DNA of 10,564 bases from Candidatus Krumholzibacteriia bacterium (lineage in GTDB: Bacteria; Krumholzibacteriota; Krumholzibacteriia; LZORAL124-64-63). Both the position numbers and the translations under genes were made by a program. Location: contig JADGEP010000104.1 of NCBI GenBank assembly GCA_016744275.1, forward strand, positions 1 to 10,564. Direction: 5' to 3'. The first letter of the stretch is position 1. Every line of letters starts with the position of its first letter. Below, one piece after another: positions 1 through 6,121 of this stretch. The notes under the pieces were generated by a model that saw only the letters and a program-made list of their open reading frames with translations, was not told the origin of the DNA and did not search any database.

Positions 1-657
1 GTGGCGGAATCGGGCAGTGGCGTGGTGCACATCCGGGCGGTGGAATACGCAGCGGAGTTTCAGGTGCCCCTGGTGGTGCGGTCCAGTTTCAACTCGGGCC
101 CCGGCACGGTGATAGGCACGGTGCCTGTGGACGACTCGGAAGCCACGAGTGCCAAGGCGGTGCCCAATCCCTGCGGGCAGGGCAACTGCACCGACCGCGA
201 CAGCAGATACCGCCCGCTGGTGATGAATGTGGTCGAAAATGTGACCCGCATTCGCGTGAACGCGGAGCAGCTTGAATCCGGCCAAAAATGGCGAGATGTT
301 CTGCTGGAGCATCTTGATCCCGCCCAAACCATCACCGAGTGGCTCGACAGCGCCGATGATTTTCGCTGGGAAGGGCTGACCAGGCAAGGAGAATTGGCTC
401 CCTTGCGAGCCGCGCTGCGGCGGAATCCCGACTGGAGTGAAGACAACTGGCAGGAAGGCTTGAGTTGCATCAGCCTGGCCGGAGGGCGTCCTGACAGCTG
501 GCTCGAGGTGCAACGCCATGTGGCTGAGCTGATGGCGGAATGGGACAATGGGTCTTGGCGCCTGCGGGCCGACGGGTCGGCCTTGCGGATTCTCGTCACG
601 GGAAAACTCAACGCCGGGTTGGTGCAGGATCTCCATCGGGCACTTCTGAAAGATTGA
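1..657 (+). CDS. lysC: Aspartokinase, C-terminal part (5' truncated by window edge)
   Basis: Aspartokinase phosphorylates L-aspartate, the first step toward lysine, threonine, methionine and diaminopimelate, in the cytoplasm. The first visible residues (VVHIRAVEYAAEFQVPLVV, then RSSFNSGPGTVI) match the end of the amino-acid kinase domain, where the family normally reads GAKVLHPRAVE...VPVRVRSSF...PGT. The GTG at position 1 is therefore an internal valine codon and the real start lies left of the window. After a linker, two ACT-like regulatory segments follow, at about residues 73-140 and 150-218 of the visible part. The second (LSCISLAGG...) fits the beta-alpha pattern of ACT, but the effector-site segment, usually like MISTSEI, reads LRADGSALRI. 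Feedback control may therefore be altered; this is inference. The stop TGA is at 655-657. The last 50 bp overlap the 3' end of the convergent rhomboid gene. The kinase assignment rests on about 40 well-matching residues. Confidence 0.82.
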   Translation: MAESGSGVVHIRAVEYAAEFQVPLVVRSSFNSGPGTVIGTVPVDDSEATSAKAVPNPCGQGNCTDRDSRYRPLVMNVVENVTRIRVNAEQLESGQKWRDVLLEHLDPAQTITEWLDSADDFRWEGLTRQGELAPLRAALRRNPDWSEDNWQEGLSCISLAGGRPDSWLEVQRHVAELMAEWDNGSWRLRADGSALRILVTGKLNAGLVQDLHRALLKD

Positions 658-1852
658 ACTCCCGCTCCAGGAAACCGCGCCAACTGCCCGCCGGCAGGTG
701 CATCCTCGCTTCATGCAGCCAACGTTCAGCCGCCACCGGGTCGGCCACCTTGCCGTGACAAAGCACGATGACCCGCACCAATGCCCGTTGGCCTTCGGTG
801 TGCTGCGGGAATGATTCGTAGAGGCGCCGGTAGGCATCGAGAGCTCCGTGATAGTCGGATTGCCTTTCCTTGAGCACTGCCACCCGGGCCAGGTCCTCGG
901 GCTCCAAATGCAAATCCAGATCGCTGCGTGTCGCTTCATCGTAGAGCACCAGGGCCTCGTCAGCGCGGCCGTCGCTCAGCATACTGCGGAAGCCCTGCCT
1001 GAAGATGGTCGCCGATTCGGCCACCTGCCCGGTGACCTTCAAAGCCCGCCCCATCTCCATCCGCGCTTCCCAATCGCCAGGTACCAGTTCCAGGTATTCA
1101 CTCCAGGCGCCAGAAGCCGCGTGAAAATGGCCCGAATCGAAATAGCGCCGGGCTCGGATTTGAGCCGCTTCGGCCTTTCCGGCGCGCAACTCACCGAGCG
1201 CCAGTGCCAGCACCAGGCCCATTAGGAATCCGCCGAGGTGCGCGCCAAAGCTGACGTTCGCCCCCGTCTCAGGCGCCACCGAGGCCTGCACGATTTGCAG
1301 CAGCAGCCACAAACCGGCTGCCGCAGCCAGGGGCACGGGAGTCTTGCCCGCTTTGTTTTGACCAGCCAAAGGAGCCAGGACCCACCACGCCACTTCAACT
1401 TTGGCGTCGTAGAACCGGATCAGGGAAAAGCCCAGCATGCCGGCGATGGCCCCGGACGCTCCCATGACGCCCATGCCTTCTTGCCCAAGCAAGCCCAGGG
1501 CCGAGACCATTCCGTGCACAAGATTTCCGAAATTCCCCAGGAGCAGAAGATAGAAGGCGAATTTCCAGGGCCCCAGGCGATCTTCCAGCGGAGGACCAAA
1601 TACAAAGAAATAGAGCAGATTACCCAGCAGATGAAACCAACCGGCGTGCATGAAAACTGCAGTCGCAACGGCCCAAGGGTGACCGTCGCCCGGAAAAAAC
1701 ACCAAATCCCAGGGATCCATCGGCACCAGATCGGGCGCGTACTTGATCCAGGCAAAAGCAACGGCCATCACCAACATCAGTGACCACGTCAACACCGGGC
1801 GACGCTCAAGTCGCCGATCCAGGCCCACAGGAAAGAAATAGAAGAAATACAT
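608..1852 (-). CDS. Rhomboid-family intramembrane serine protease with C-terminal TPR-like tail
   Basis: A membrane-embedded serine protease that cuts transmembrane segments; its substrate here is unknown. The N-terminal 220 residues hold six or so hydrophobic helices with the full catalytic set: His69, His74 and Asn78 in FMHAGWFHLLGN (oxyanion-hole HxxxN), the nucleophile Ser133 in GASGAIAG, and the base His205 in GAHLGG. Residues about 230-400 are soluble helical repeats resembling TPRs (for example YFDSGHFHAASGAWSEYLEL and GALDAYRRLYESFPQ), probably a cytoplasmic interaction module; the side is inferred. The start ATG at 1852 is preceded by TTGGAG, five bases upstream, a good Shine-Dalgarno. 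The gene lies 97 bp behind the ABC ATPase gene on the same strand and may be read through from it. Its stop lies inside the aspartokinase gene of the other strand. The family call is strong; the TPR count is uncertain. Confidence 0.93.
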   Translation of the reverse strand: MYFFYFFPVGLDRRLERRPVLTWSLMLVMAVAFAWIKYAPDLVPMDPWDLVFFPGDGHPWAVATAVFMHAGWFHLLGNLLYFFVFGPPLEDRLGPWKFAFYLLLLGNFGNLVHGMVSALGLLGQEGMGVMGASGAIAGMLGFSLIRFYDAKVEVAWWVLAPLAGQNKAGKTPVPLAAAAGLWLLLQIVQASVAPETGANVSFGAHLGGFLMGLVLALALGELRAGKAEAAQIRARRYFDSGHFHAASGAWSEYLELVPGDWEARMEMGRALKVTGQVAESATIFRQGFRSMLSDGRADEALVLYDEATRSDLDLHLEPEDLARVAVLKERQSDYHGALDAYRRLYESFPQHTEGQRALVRVIVLCHGKVADPVAAERWLHEARMHLPAGSWRGFLEREFNLSEVPDGDPAPTRR

Positions 1853-1895
1853 TCAGGCTCCAACAACCACATCATGGCAGACCACAACAACGAGC

Positions 1896-1912
1896 GGGCG
1901 CCATGAGCGCCC
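1896..1912 (-). other. Short GC hairpin in the ATPase-rhomboid gap
   Basis: The arms GGGCGC and GCGCCC are separated by five bases. The stem can be extended past an internal loop by AACG/CGTT. No true T-run follows on the minus strand (GCTCGTTGTTGTGG), so this is at best a weak terminator or an RNA-stability element between the two genes. No convincing promoter was seen in the 97-bp gap. Confidence 0.3.
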
Positions 1913-1950
1913 ACCCCGTTGGAATTGTTATCGTCCGTGCAGGAAAAATC

Positions 1951-2667
1951 TTAAGGCGTGGCAACCACTTGCTTGTCGCTGACAATCCGGCCATCACTGA
2001 GCCGTATCACGCGCTTGCAGCGAGCAGCGATATCGTCCTCGTGGGTCACGATGACCACCGTATGGCCCTGGGCATTGAGTCCGCTCAGGATCTCCATGAT
2101 TTCGTCGCTTGTCACCGAATCAAGATTTCCGGTGGGTTCGTCCGCCAGAATCAAAGAGGGATTGTTCACCAGCGCCCGGGCAATGGCCACCCGTTGGCGC
2201 TGACCACCGGACAATTCATTGGGCCGATGCGCTTTGCGGCTGGTCAACCCCACGGCATCGACCGCTTTGGCCACCCGCGTTGCTCTTTCGGCAGCCTTGA
2301 CCCCGGCATATATGAGAGGCAACTCCACGTTCTGGGCCGCACTGCTGCGCGGCAGCAGGTTGAAGGTCTGGAATACGAAACCGATTTCGCGATTGCGGAT
2401 TTCCGCCAATTCGTCGTCCGTCAGCGTACTGACTTCGGTTCCATTCAGACTGTAGGTGCCCTTTGTCGGCGTATCAAGACAGCCCAACATATTCATCAGC
2501 GTCGATTTTCCAGAACCGCTGCTGCCCATGATGGCCACATTCTCACCTTGGTGAATGTCGAGATCAACGCCTTGAATGGCAGGCACAGTCTGAGTGCCCA
2601 CCTCATAGATCTTGTACAAATCGCGCACGGAAATCAGCGCCGGGGTCTCCTGGTCGCGCGGCATCAT
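1951..2667 (-). CDS. MacB/LolD-type ABC transporter ATP-binding subunit (stand-alone)
   Basis: A 238-residue ATPase that would power an inner-membrane export or lipoprotein-release complex. All nucleotide-binding motifs are intact: Walker A GSSGSGKS (residues 48-55), Q-loop Gln100 in FVFQTFNLLP, signature LSGGQRQR (152-159), Walker B LILADEP (172-178) and H-loop His209 in VTHE. The run STLMNMLGCLD, the phrase NVELPLIYAGV and the DEPTGNLD box are typical of the MacB/LolD subfamily. The start was chosen at ATG 2667 because it overlaps the TolC stop as ATGA, which indicates translational coupling. A second ATG follows at once, and longer starts at 2682 or 2739 are possible but would lie deep in the TolC gene. 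Oddity: no permease and no membrane-fusion protein lies beside it, although MacB and LolD ATPases need a membrane partner. The partner is presumably elsewhere in the genome. Confidence 0.93.
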   Translation of the reverse strand: MMPRDQETPALISVRDLYKIYEVGTQTVPAIQGVDLDIHQGENVAIMGSSGSGKSTLMNMLGCLDTPTKGTYSLNGTEVSTLTDDELAEIRNREIGFVFQTFNLLPRSSAAQNVELPLIYAGVKAAERATRVAKAVDAVGLTSRKAHRPNELSGGQRQRVAIARALVNNPSLILADEPTGNLDSVTSDEIMEILSGLNAQGHTVVIVTHEDDIAARCKRVIRLSDGRIVSDKQVVATP

Positions 2668-4121
2668 CGTTTCACTGCCCATTTGTCCAAGCGTCCGACG
2701 GCCCGTTCCATTTGCGTCTCGGCAATGAGGAAATCGCACATGGCCTGGACTTCCTGGGCCCGGCTGTTGGCCAGGTTCACCTGGGCGACGATCACATCCA
2801 GAGTGGTGCCCGCTCCGACCCGGAATCTTTCCTGCGCCAGCCGCAGTTCTTCTTCACTCTGCACGATGGTTTCACGGCTCACGTGCGCCCGCTCGCGCGC
2901 CTCGACCAGGGAGTTGTGCAATTGCCGCACTTCGACCTGCACGTTCATCCGGGCCTGCTCCAGTTCATAGGCGGCGATGCGGGCATTGGCTTTGGCCTGG
3001 GAACGGCCGTTGAGGCTCTGCATGCGGTCAAAAATGTTCCATGAGATCGAATAACCATAAGTCGTATTGCCAGATTTTTGGGCTCCAAAAATGAACGGCG
3101 ATTCGTTGTTGTAGCGATTAAAACTGGCAAAGAGGTCCAAACGCGGCAGCAGATTTGACGAAGCTGTGGTCACGTCCTTCTTGCGAGCGTTCACATTGTG
3201 CTCCGTGCTCTTGATGTCTTTTCGCGCCGCGAGGGCCTCGACATACAGGGTGCCGACGGCCTCGACCGAATAGTCCGTATCCAAAACCGAAGTGTCGATC
3301 CTGAAGGCCGCCGCCAGAGGACGATTCATGTTGAAGGCCAGATCGGTGAACGCTTTCTTGACCGTATTGTCAGCAATCACGACGTCCAGCTTCGTATTTT
3401 CCAGGCGCACGCGTTGCTGCAGCACATCACTCTTGGCCGCACTGCCTAGCCTGAAATAGGTTTCGGTGCGCTCAAGTTCCTTGGCCGCCTGGTCGCGTGT
3501 TTCCAGAGCCACTTCCAGCAACTTTTGATAACGCAGCAGGTTGAAATAAGAGGCAATGACATCTTCGGCCACGAGTTCGCGGGTGTAGCCGACGGTCGCC
3601 TCGGCAGCCTTCAATCCACTTTTTGCCGAACTGAGGGTGCTGAATTTTGAAAATCCAGAAAAGACATTCAGATTCGCCCGGCCATTGATATCCTTGTAGG
3701 TCGTTTTGATCGTCTGGTCGGCAAAAGTTCCATTGGGCACCGAAGTCGGGAAAGCGGCATTCCCGATTTGCGAGGCGGGGTTATTCACGTCAAAAACCGG
3801 AATGGCGAAAGAGCCCGGATTGGATTGTTCGACGTCGTAGTCGGTGCGTTCCGACTTTTGCCAATTGCTTCCCACTGTCAGGTCTGGCAGAAATGCGCCG
3901 TAGGCATTACCCACATCCTTGGAGGCCAAGTGCCGGCGTTCTTCTGTAATCAATAGAGTCGGGCTGTCCTGCAGCGCCAGGCGCACGCAGTCATCCAAAG
4001 ACAGGATGGGGCTATTGGCGTCCGCGGCGGCCTCCTGAGCCAATGCCGGCATGGCCGATACGCAGACCATCGAGATCAAGGTCAGAAAGAAGCCCAATTT
4101 CAGTTCACGCGATCGAGTCAT
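2664..4121 (-). CDS. TolC-family outer-membrane efflux protein
   Basis: A trimeric outer-membrane channel-tunnel that lets efflux pumps or type I exporters expel substrates across the outer membrane. The 485-residue length is normal for the family. A signal peptide (KLGFFLTLISMVCVSAMPALA) ends at about residue 28, before Gln29. The mature protein starts with the usual LSLDDCVRLALQDSPTL and carries two alpha-helical/beta-barrel repeats at roughly 35-250 and 275-480, with the family-typical AYGAFLPDL, NLLPRLDLFASFNRY and LAQERFRVGAGTTLDVI. The start ATG at 4121 has GGGAG seven bases upstream. A TTGGCT-17-TATTAT promoter lies about 50 bp upstream, separated by a terminator from the tonB operon. 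The 3' end overlaps the ABC ATPase gene by ATGA, so both products are probably made together and belong to one pump. The missing pump parts (adaptor, permease) are not in the window. Confidence 0.95.
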   Translation of the reverse strand: MTRSRELKLGFFLTLISMVCVSAMPALAQEAAADANSPILSLDDCVRLALQDSPTLLITEERRHLASKDVGNAYGAFLPDLTVGSNWQKSERTDYDVEQSNPGSFAIPVFDVNNPASQIGNAAFPTSVPNGTFADQTIKTTYKDINGRANLNVFSGFSKFSTLSSAKSGLKAAEATVGYTRELVAEDVIASYFNLLRYQKLLEVALETRDQAAKELERTETYFRLGSAAKSDVLQQRVRLENTKLDVVIADNTVKKAFTDLAFNMNRPLAAAFRIDTSVLDTDYSVEAVGTLYVEALAARKDIKSTEHNVNARKKDVTTASSNLLPRLDLFASFNRYNNESPFIFGAQKSGNTTYGYSISWNIFDRMQSLNGRSQAKANARIAAYELEQARMNVQVEVRQLHNSLVEARERAHVSRETIVQSEEELRLAQERFRVGAGTTLDVIVAQVNLANSRAQEVQAMCDFLIAETQMERAVGRLDKWAVKR

Positions 4122-4171
4122 TTTGTCACTCCCAATGAATTCTCATAGTCGTCGCCGGCCACAGATTCAGG

Positions 4172-4200
4172 ATAATAGAACCAACTGCCGTCTAAGCCAA
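4172..4200 (-). promoter_or_regulatory. Sigma70-like promoter for the tolC-ATPase unit
   Basis: On the minus strand TTGGCT (4200-4195, 4 of 6 consensus bases) and TATTAT (4177-4172, 5 of 6) are separated by exactly 17 bp. Transcription would start near 4165, giving a leader of about 45 bases with the GGGAG ribosome-binding site near its end. A terminator upstream (4394-4425) makes an own promoter necessary. Whether this phylum uses the standard consensus is an assumption. Confidence 0.45.
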
Positions 4201-4393
4201 CCCAATTAACCAGAGCTTTTACGCAATTGCGCCAGCGGTGTTTCGCCTCTTTACCACAACGCCTGTTAATAATTCCCAACACAAGCACAGACGCACGACT
4301 CCGCCCAAGGCTACATCGCTCAAAACATCTGCCTTCCTCAAGACCACAGACGCACGCGAGCCCCCGAAAGTCGCATCCCACCGGATATAAAAC
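4201..4393. other. Non-coding upstream stretch with a 12-bp direct repeat
   Basis: This is the part of the 393-bp gap between the tolC promoter and the tonB terminator. I see no gene in it. It holds two identical copies of CACAGACGCACG (plus strand 4286-4297 and 4345-4356, start-to-start distance 59 bp) and a 10-bp palindrome CGCAATTGCG (4222-4231) about 20 bp upstream of the -35 box. Either could be a regulator site for the tolC unit, but there is no further support. Confidence 0.3.
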
Positions 4394-4425
4394 GAAAGAG
4401 GACGCTGAAACCAGCGTCCTCTTTC
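4394..4425 (-). terminator. Intrinsic terminator of the exbB-exbD-exbD-tonB operon
   Basis: A perfect 14-bp stem (GAAAGAGGACGCTG / CAGCGTCCTCTTTC) encloses a four-base loop. On the minus strand it is followed by GTTTTATAT, and on the plus strand by AAATTTT. It lies 90 bp behind the tonB stop codon and before the tolC promoter, so it separates the two units. Plus-strand function is possible but no plus-strand gene precedes it. Confidence 0.85.
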
Positions 4426-4437
4426 AAATTTTCTCAT

Positions 4438-4511
4438 CCCGTTGCCGCCGTACACCGCGCCAACCAAATCAGATCGCACCCCGTTGCCGCCGTACACGGC
4501 GGCAACCAAAT
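4438..4511. repeat. Two copies of a 32-bp palindromic repeat between tonB and its terminator
   Basis: Copy A is at 4438-4469 and copy B at 4480-4511, 42 bp apart start to start, with 30 of 32 bases identical. In copy B the core is a perfect inverted repeat, with arms GTTGCCGCCGT and ACGGCGGCAAC around AC. In copy A both differences from copy B (C for G) fall in the right arm and each breaks a base pair of that stem. The repeat ends four bases from the tonB stop. It could be a REP-like element, an mRNA 3'-end stabiliser or a protein-binding site; the function is unknown. Confidence 0.8.
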
Positions 4512-4514
4512 AAT

Positions 4515-5165
4515 CTAGTGCAGCCTGAAATTGAACGGCAAAGCCATCCAAGCCTTCACCGGAATATTCCGCTGCTTGCCCGGAATGAACTTGCACTTGT
4601 AGGCCGCCGCAATGGCTGCCTTGTTCAACAACGGATGCACGCTCTGAATCACTTGCGCCTGCATCACGTCGCCCCCGGGCCCAACCAATACCTTCACGAT
4701 GACCGTACCCTCGACCTGGGCCATGCGGGCCACTTCGGGATACTTGGGCTTGGCCCAGTAGGTGATCGTTGGATTGGTCGACGAGGCCACAAAACCTTCA
4801 TCGGCAACCTGGAAATTCCCCATGCTGCTGCTGATGGCCATGTCCAGATCCATCAACGTATCGGCAATATCGACATCGTCAGCAACCTCATCATCCGGCG
4901 CGGCCTCGATCACCTTGGGCGGCGGCGGTGCTTCCACCGGCGGCGGTGGAATGTCGATGATTTCCTGATCCTCGATGTCCACCACTTCAAACTCTTCCTG
5001 GCGGAGCTTGTAGGGGTTGGGAATATAGGTCGGCGACAAGAGGGCGCCGATAAGCACGATCAGAACAGCAGCCAGAGCCGACCAGCGCACGTACTTATTG
5101 TACTGTGCCTTGAACGCGTCATTGGCTGACAGCTGATAGCCTTTTTCTACCGGGACGGTCGACAT
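4515..5165 (-). CDS. tonB: TonB energy transducer protein
   Basis: Carries proton-motive force from the ExbB-ExbD motor across the periplasm to TonB-dependent outer-membrane receptors. The 216-residue protein has a short cytoplasmic N-terminus, one transmembrane anchor (about 27-44, SALAAVLIVLIGALLSP), a short proline/acidic linker with two PPPP runs (73-76, 80-83), and a C-terminal TonB domain (about 136-215). That domain reads KPKYPEVARMAQVEGTVIVK, then GPGGDVMQAQVIQSVHPLL, and ends in the expected FIPGK...PVKAWMALPFNF. The Pro-rich spacer is short compared with enterobacterial TonB, as is common in FCB-type proteins. The start ATG at 5165 has TAGGAG about five bases upstream; this Shine-Dalgarno lies in a duplicated 14-bp segment. 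It is the last gene of the exbB-exbD-exbD-tonB operon, 24 bp behind exbD. The receptor partners are not in the window. Confidence 0.95.
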   Translation of the reverse strand: MSTVPVEKGYQLSANDAFKAQYNKYVRWSALAAVLIVLIGALLSPTYIPNPYKLRQEEFEVVDIEDQEIIDIPPPPVEAPPPPKVIEAAPDDEVADDVDIADTLMDLDMAISSSMGNFQVADEGFVASSTNPTITYWAKPKYPEVARMAQVEGTVIVKVLVGPGGDVMQAQVIQSVHPLLNKAAIAAAYKCKFIPGKQRNIPVKAWMALPFNFRLH

Positions 5166-5170
5166 GATAC

Positions 5171-5201
5171 TCCTAGTACTTCTGACTTCCTAGTACTTCT
5201 G
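5171..5201 (-). repeat. Tandem duplication carrying the exbD stop and the tonB ribosome-binding site
   Basis: The minus-strand segment CAGAAGTACTAGGA occurs at 5201-5188 and again at 5184-5171, with a 17-bp period and only AGT between. The first copy encodes the last three codons of exbD (Gln-Lys-Tyr), its TAG stop and two further bases. The second copy supplies the AGGA(G) Shine-Dalgarno of tonB. It looks like a small slippage duplication that lengthened the junction. Confidence 0.85.
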
Positions 5202-5612
5202 CCCAGGCGTGCTTTCGACGTCATTGTTGAAGAAGACACGCACCGCGTTGACTTCCTTCAATTCTTCCATCACGTCGCTGACGGTTCCATAGTCAGCATA
5301 GGTGTCGGTTTTAAAGGCTACGATCAACTGCGGGTTGTCACTGATCTTGGTGCCAACGATGTCAGCAATGTGCTTCACTTGCACCAGCCGGTCATCAATG
5401 GAGATCTGTCCCGCGCGGTTGATGTAGATATTCGACACCAGCTCCCGGTTCACTTCTTCGCCCACCTCTGCCCGCGGCAGTTCCACCGGCAGCCCCGTTT
5501 CCTCGCGGAAAATCGTGGTCACCATGAAGAAGATCAGTAGCAGGAAGGCAATATCACCCATCGACGAGGTCGGGATGAAAGTGTCTTTATTGGTTGAACG
5601 TCCAAAATTCAT
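5190..5612 (-). CDS. exbD: ExbD biopolymer-transport protein, second copy
   Basis: The proton-channel partner of ExbB in the TonB motor; it may also contact the periplasmic peptidoglycan. The 140-residue protein has a short cytoplasmic start, one transmembrane helix (about 19-37, GDIAFLLLIFFMVTTIF) that begins with the family's essential aspartate (Asp20), and a periplasmic domain ending in VSDVMEELKEVNAVRVFFN, the usual ExbD fold. The start ATG at 5612 follows the upstream exbD stop by 14 bp; the ribosome-binding site is only a G-run (GGGGGCG). It differs strongly from the first ExbD outside the membrane helix, so the two are probably different subunits of one complex rather than a recent duplication. 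Its last codons and stop are part of a 17-bp tandem repeat. Confidence 0.94.
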   Translation of the reverse strand: MNFGRSTNKDTFIPTSSMGDIAFLLLIFFMVTTIFREETGLPVELPRAEVGEEVNRELVSNIYINRAGQISIDDRLVQVKHIADIVGTKISDNPQLIVAFKTDTYADYGTVSDVMEELKEVNAVRVFFNNDVESTPGQKY

Positions 5613-5626
5613 CTTCGCCCCCGTTT

Positions 5627-6046
5627 CTATTTGGTTGAGGTCTTCAGGGAGACCTTGTTGGCATGAGCCTGCTTCAATTCGTCGAGACAGGCCACCATCA
5701 TGCCATAATTCGCTTCCGGATGGATCTTGAGCATGACCACCAACTTGGCGTTGGCCAGCAAGCGGTCCTCGATCGCCACCTTGATGTGGTTGATCTCGAT
5801 GGGCTTGTTGTCCAGAGTCACGCGATTATCGGCCCGGACAAAGAGCGTCGCAATGTTGCTCTGCTTCACCTTGACAATGTCGTCGTTCTTCTTCTGCTTG
5901 CCAGGCAGGACAAGGGTCAAGCCCTGCTCGGCCGCAAAGATCGTCGTCACGATAAAGAAGATCAGCAACAGGAAGGCCACATCGGCGGTCGAGTCCATGC
6001 GCAACTCGCCCATGGGCTCTTTCTTCCTTTTCTTCATCACACCCAT
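5627..6046 (-). CDS. exbD: ExbD biopolymer-transport protein, first copy
   Basis: A 139-residue ExbD. A basic cytoplasmic N-terminus (MKKRKKEP) is followed by a transmembrane helix (about 21-38) with the proton-carrying Asp22 in ADVAFLLLIFFIVTTIFAAE, then a periplasmic domain containing DNKPIEINHIKVAIEDRLL and NYGMMVACLDELKQA. The start was set at ATG 6046 because AAGGA lies six bases upstream. A TTG one codon earlier is less likely, and ATG 6037 is possible. The gene follows exbB after a 75-bp gap that contains a small hairpin. Paired ExbDs behind one ExbB are common in FCB bacteria and in some proteobacterial systems, where both are incorporated in the TonB energiser. Confidence 0.94.
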   Translation of the reverse strand: MGVMKKRKKEPMGELRMDSTADVAFLLLIFFIVTTIFAAEQGLTLVLPGKQKKNDDIVKVKQSNIATLFVRADNRVTLDNKPIEINHIKVAIEDRLLANAKLVVMLKIHPEANYGMMVACLDELKQAHANKVSLKTSTK

Positions 6047-6091
6047 CAAAATTCCTTCCGTGCCAGCTCGCGCCAGCGAATCTCAGTCCGC

Positions 6092-6109
6092 TTCCGGCAA
6101 ATACCGGAA
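6092..6109 (-). other. Small hairpin in the exbB-exbD gap
   Basis: The arms TTCCGG and CCGGAA enclose a six-base loop within the 75-bp exbB-exbD spacer. No T-run follows, so it is not a clear terminator. It might act as an RNA-processing or stability element that sets ExbB above ExbD in amount, as the complex stoichiometry needs; this is speculation. Confidence 0.3.
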
Positions 6110-6121
6110 CCCACCACGGAT

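Noticed and set aside
60..683. Minus-strand open frame of 207 codons opposite aspartokinase
   Set aside because: The plus-strand protein has clear aspartokinase sequence; this frame is Ser/Arg-rich without similarity.
1780..2970. Plus-strand open frame of 396 codons
   Set aside because: It lies opposite the ABC ATPase and the end of the TolC gene, whose motifs are unmistakable. The antisense translation has no recognisable domain.
4118..4381. Possible 87-codon minus-strand gene overlapping the tolC start as ATGA
   Set aside because: It would begin with GTG without a ribosome-binding site, covers the tolC promoter, and encodes a Cys/Trp-rich sequence without similarity. TolC has its own good Shine-Dalgarno.
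4438..4511. CRISPR-like array
   Set aside because: Only two units with a 10-bp spacer; no cas genes nearby.
4219..4596. Minus-strand frame with an internal repeat VYGGNG
   Set aside because: The peptide repeat is only the translation of the 32-bp palindromic DNA repeat, whose 42-bp period happens to be a multiple of three; the frame also overlaps the tonB end out of frame.
4227..5129. Plus-strand open frame of 300 codons
   Set aside because: It runs through the terminator, the palindromic repeats and antisense to tonB; no family similarity.
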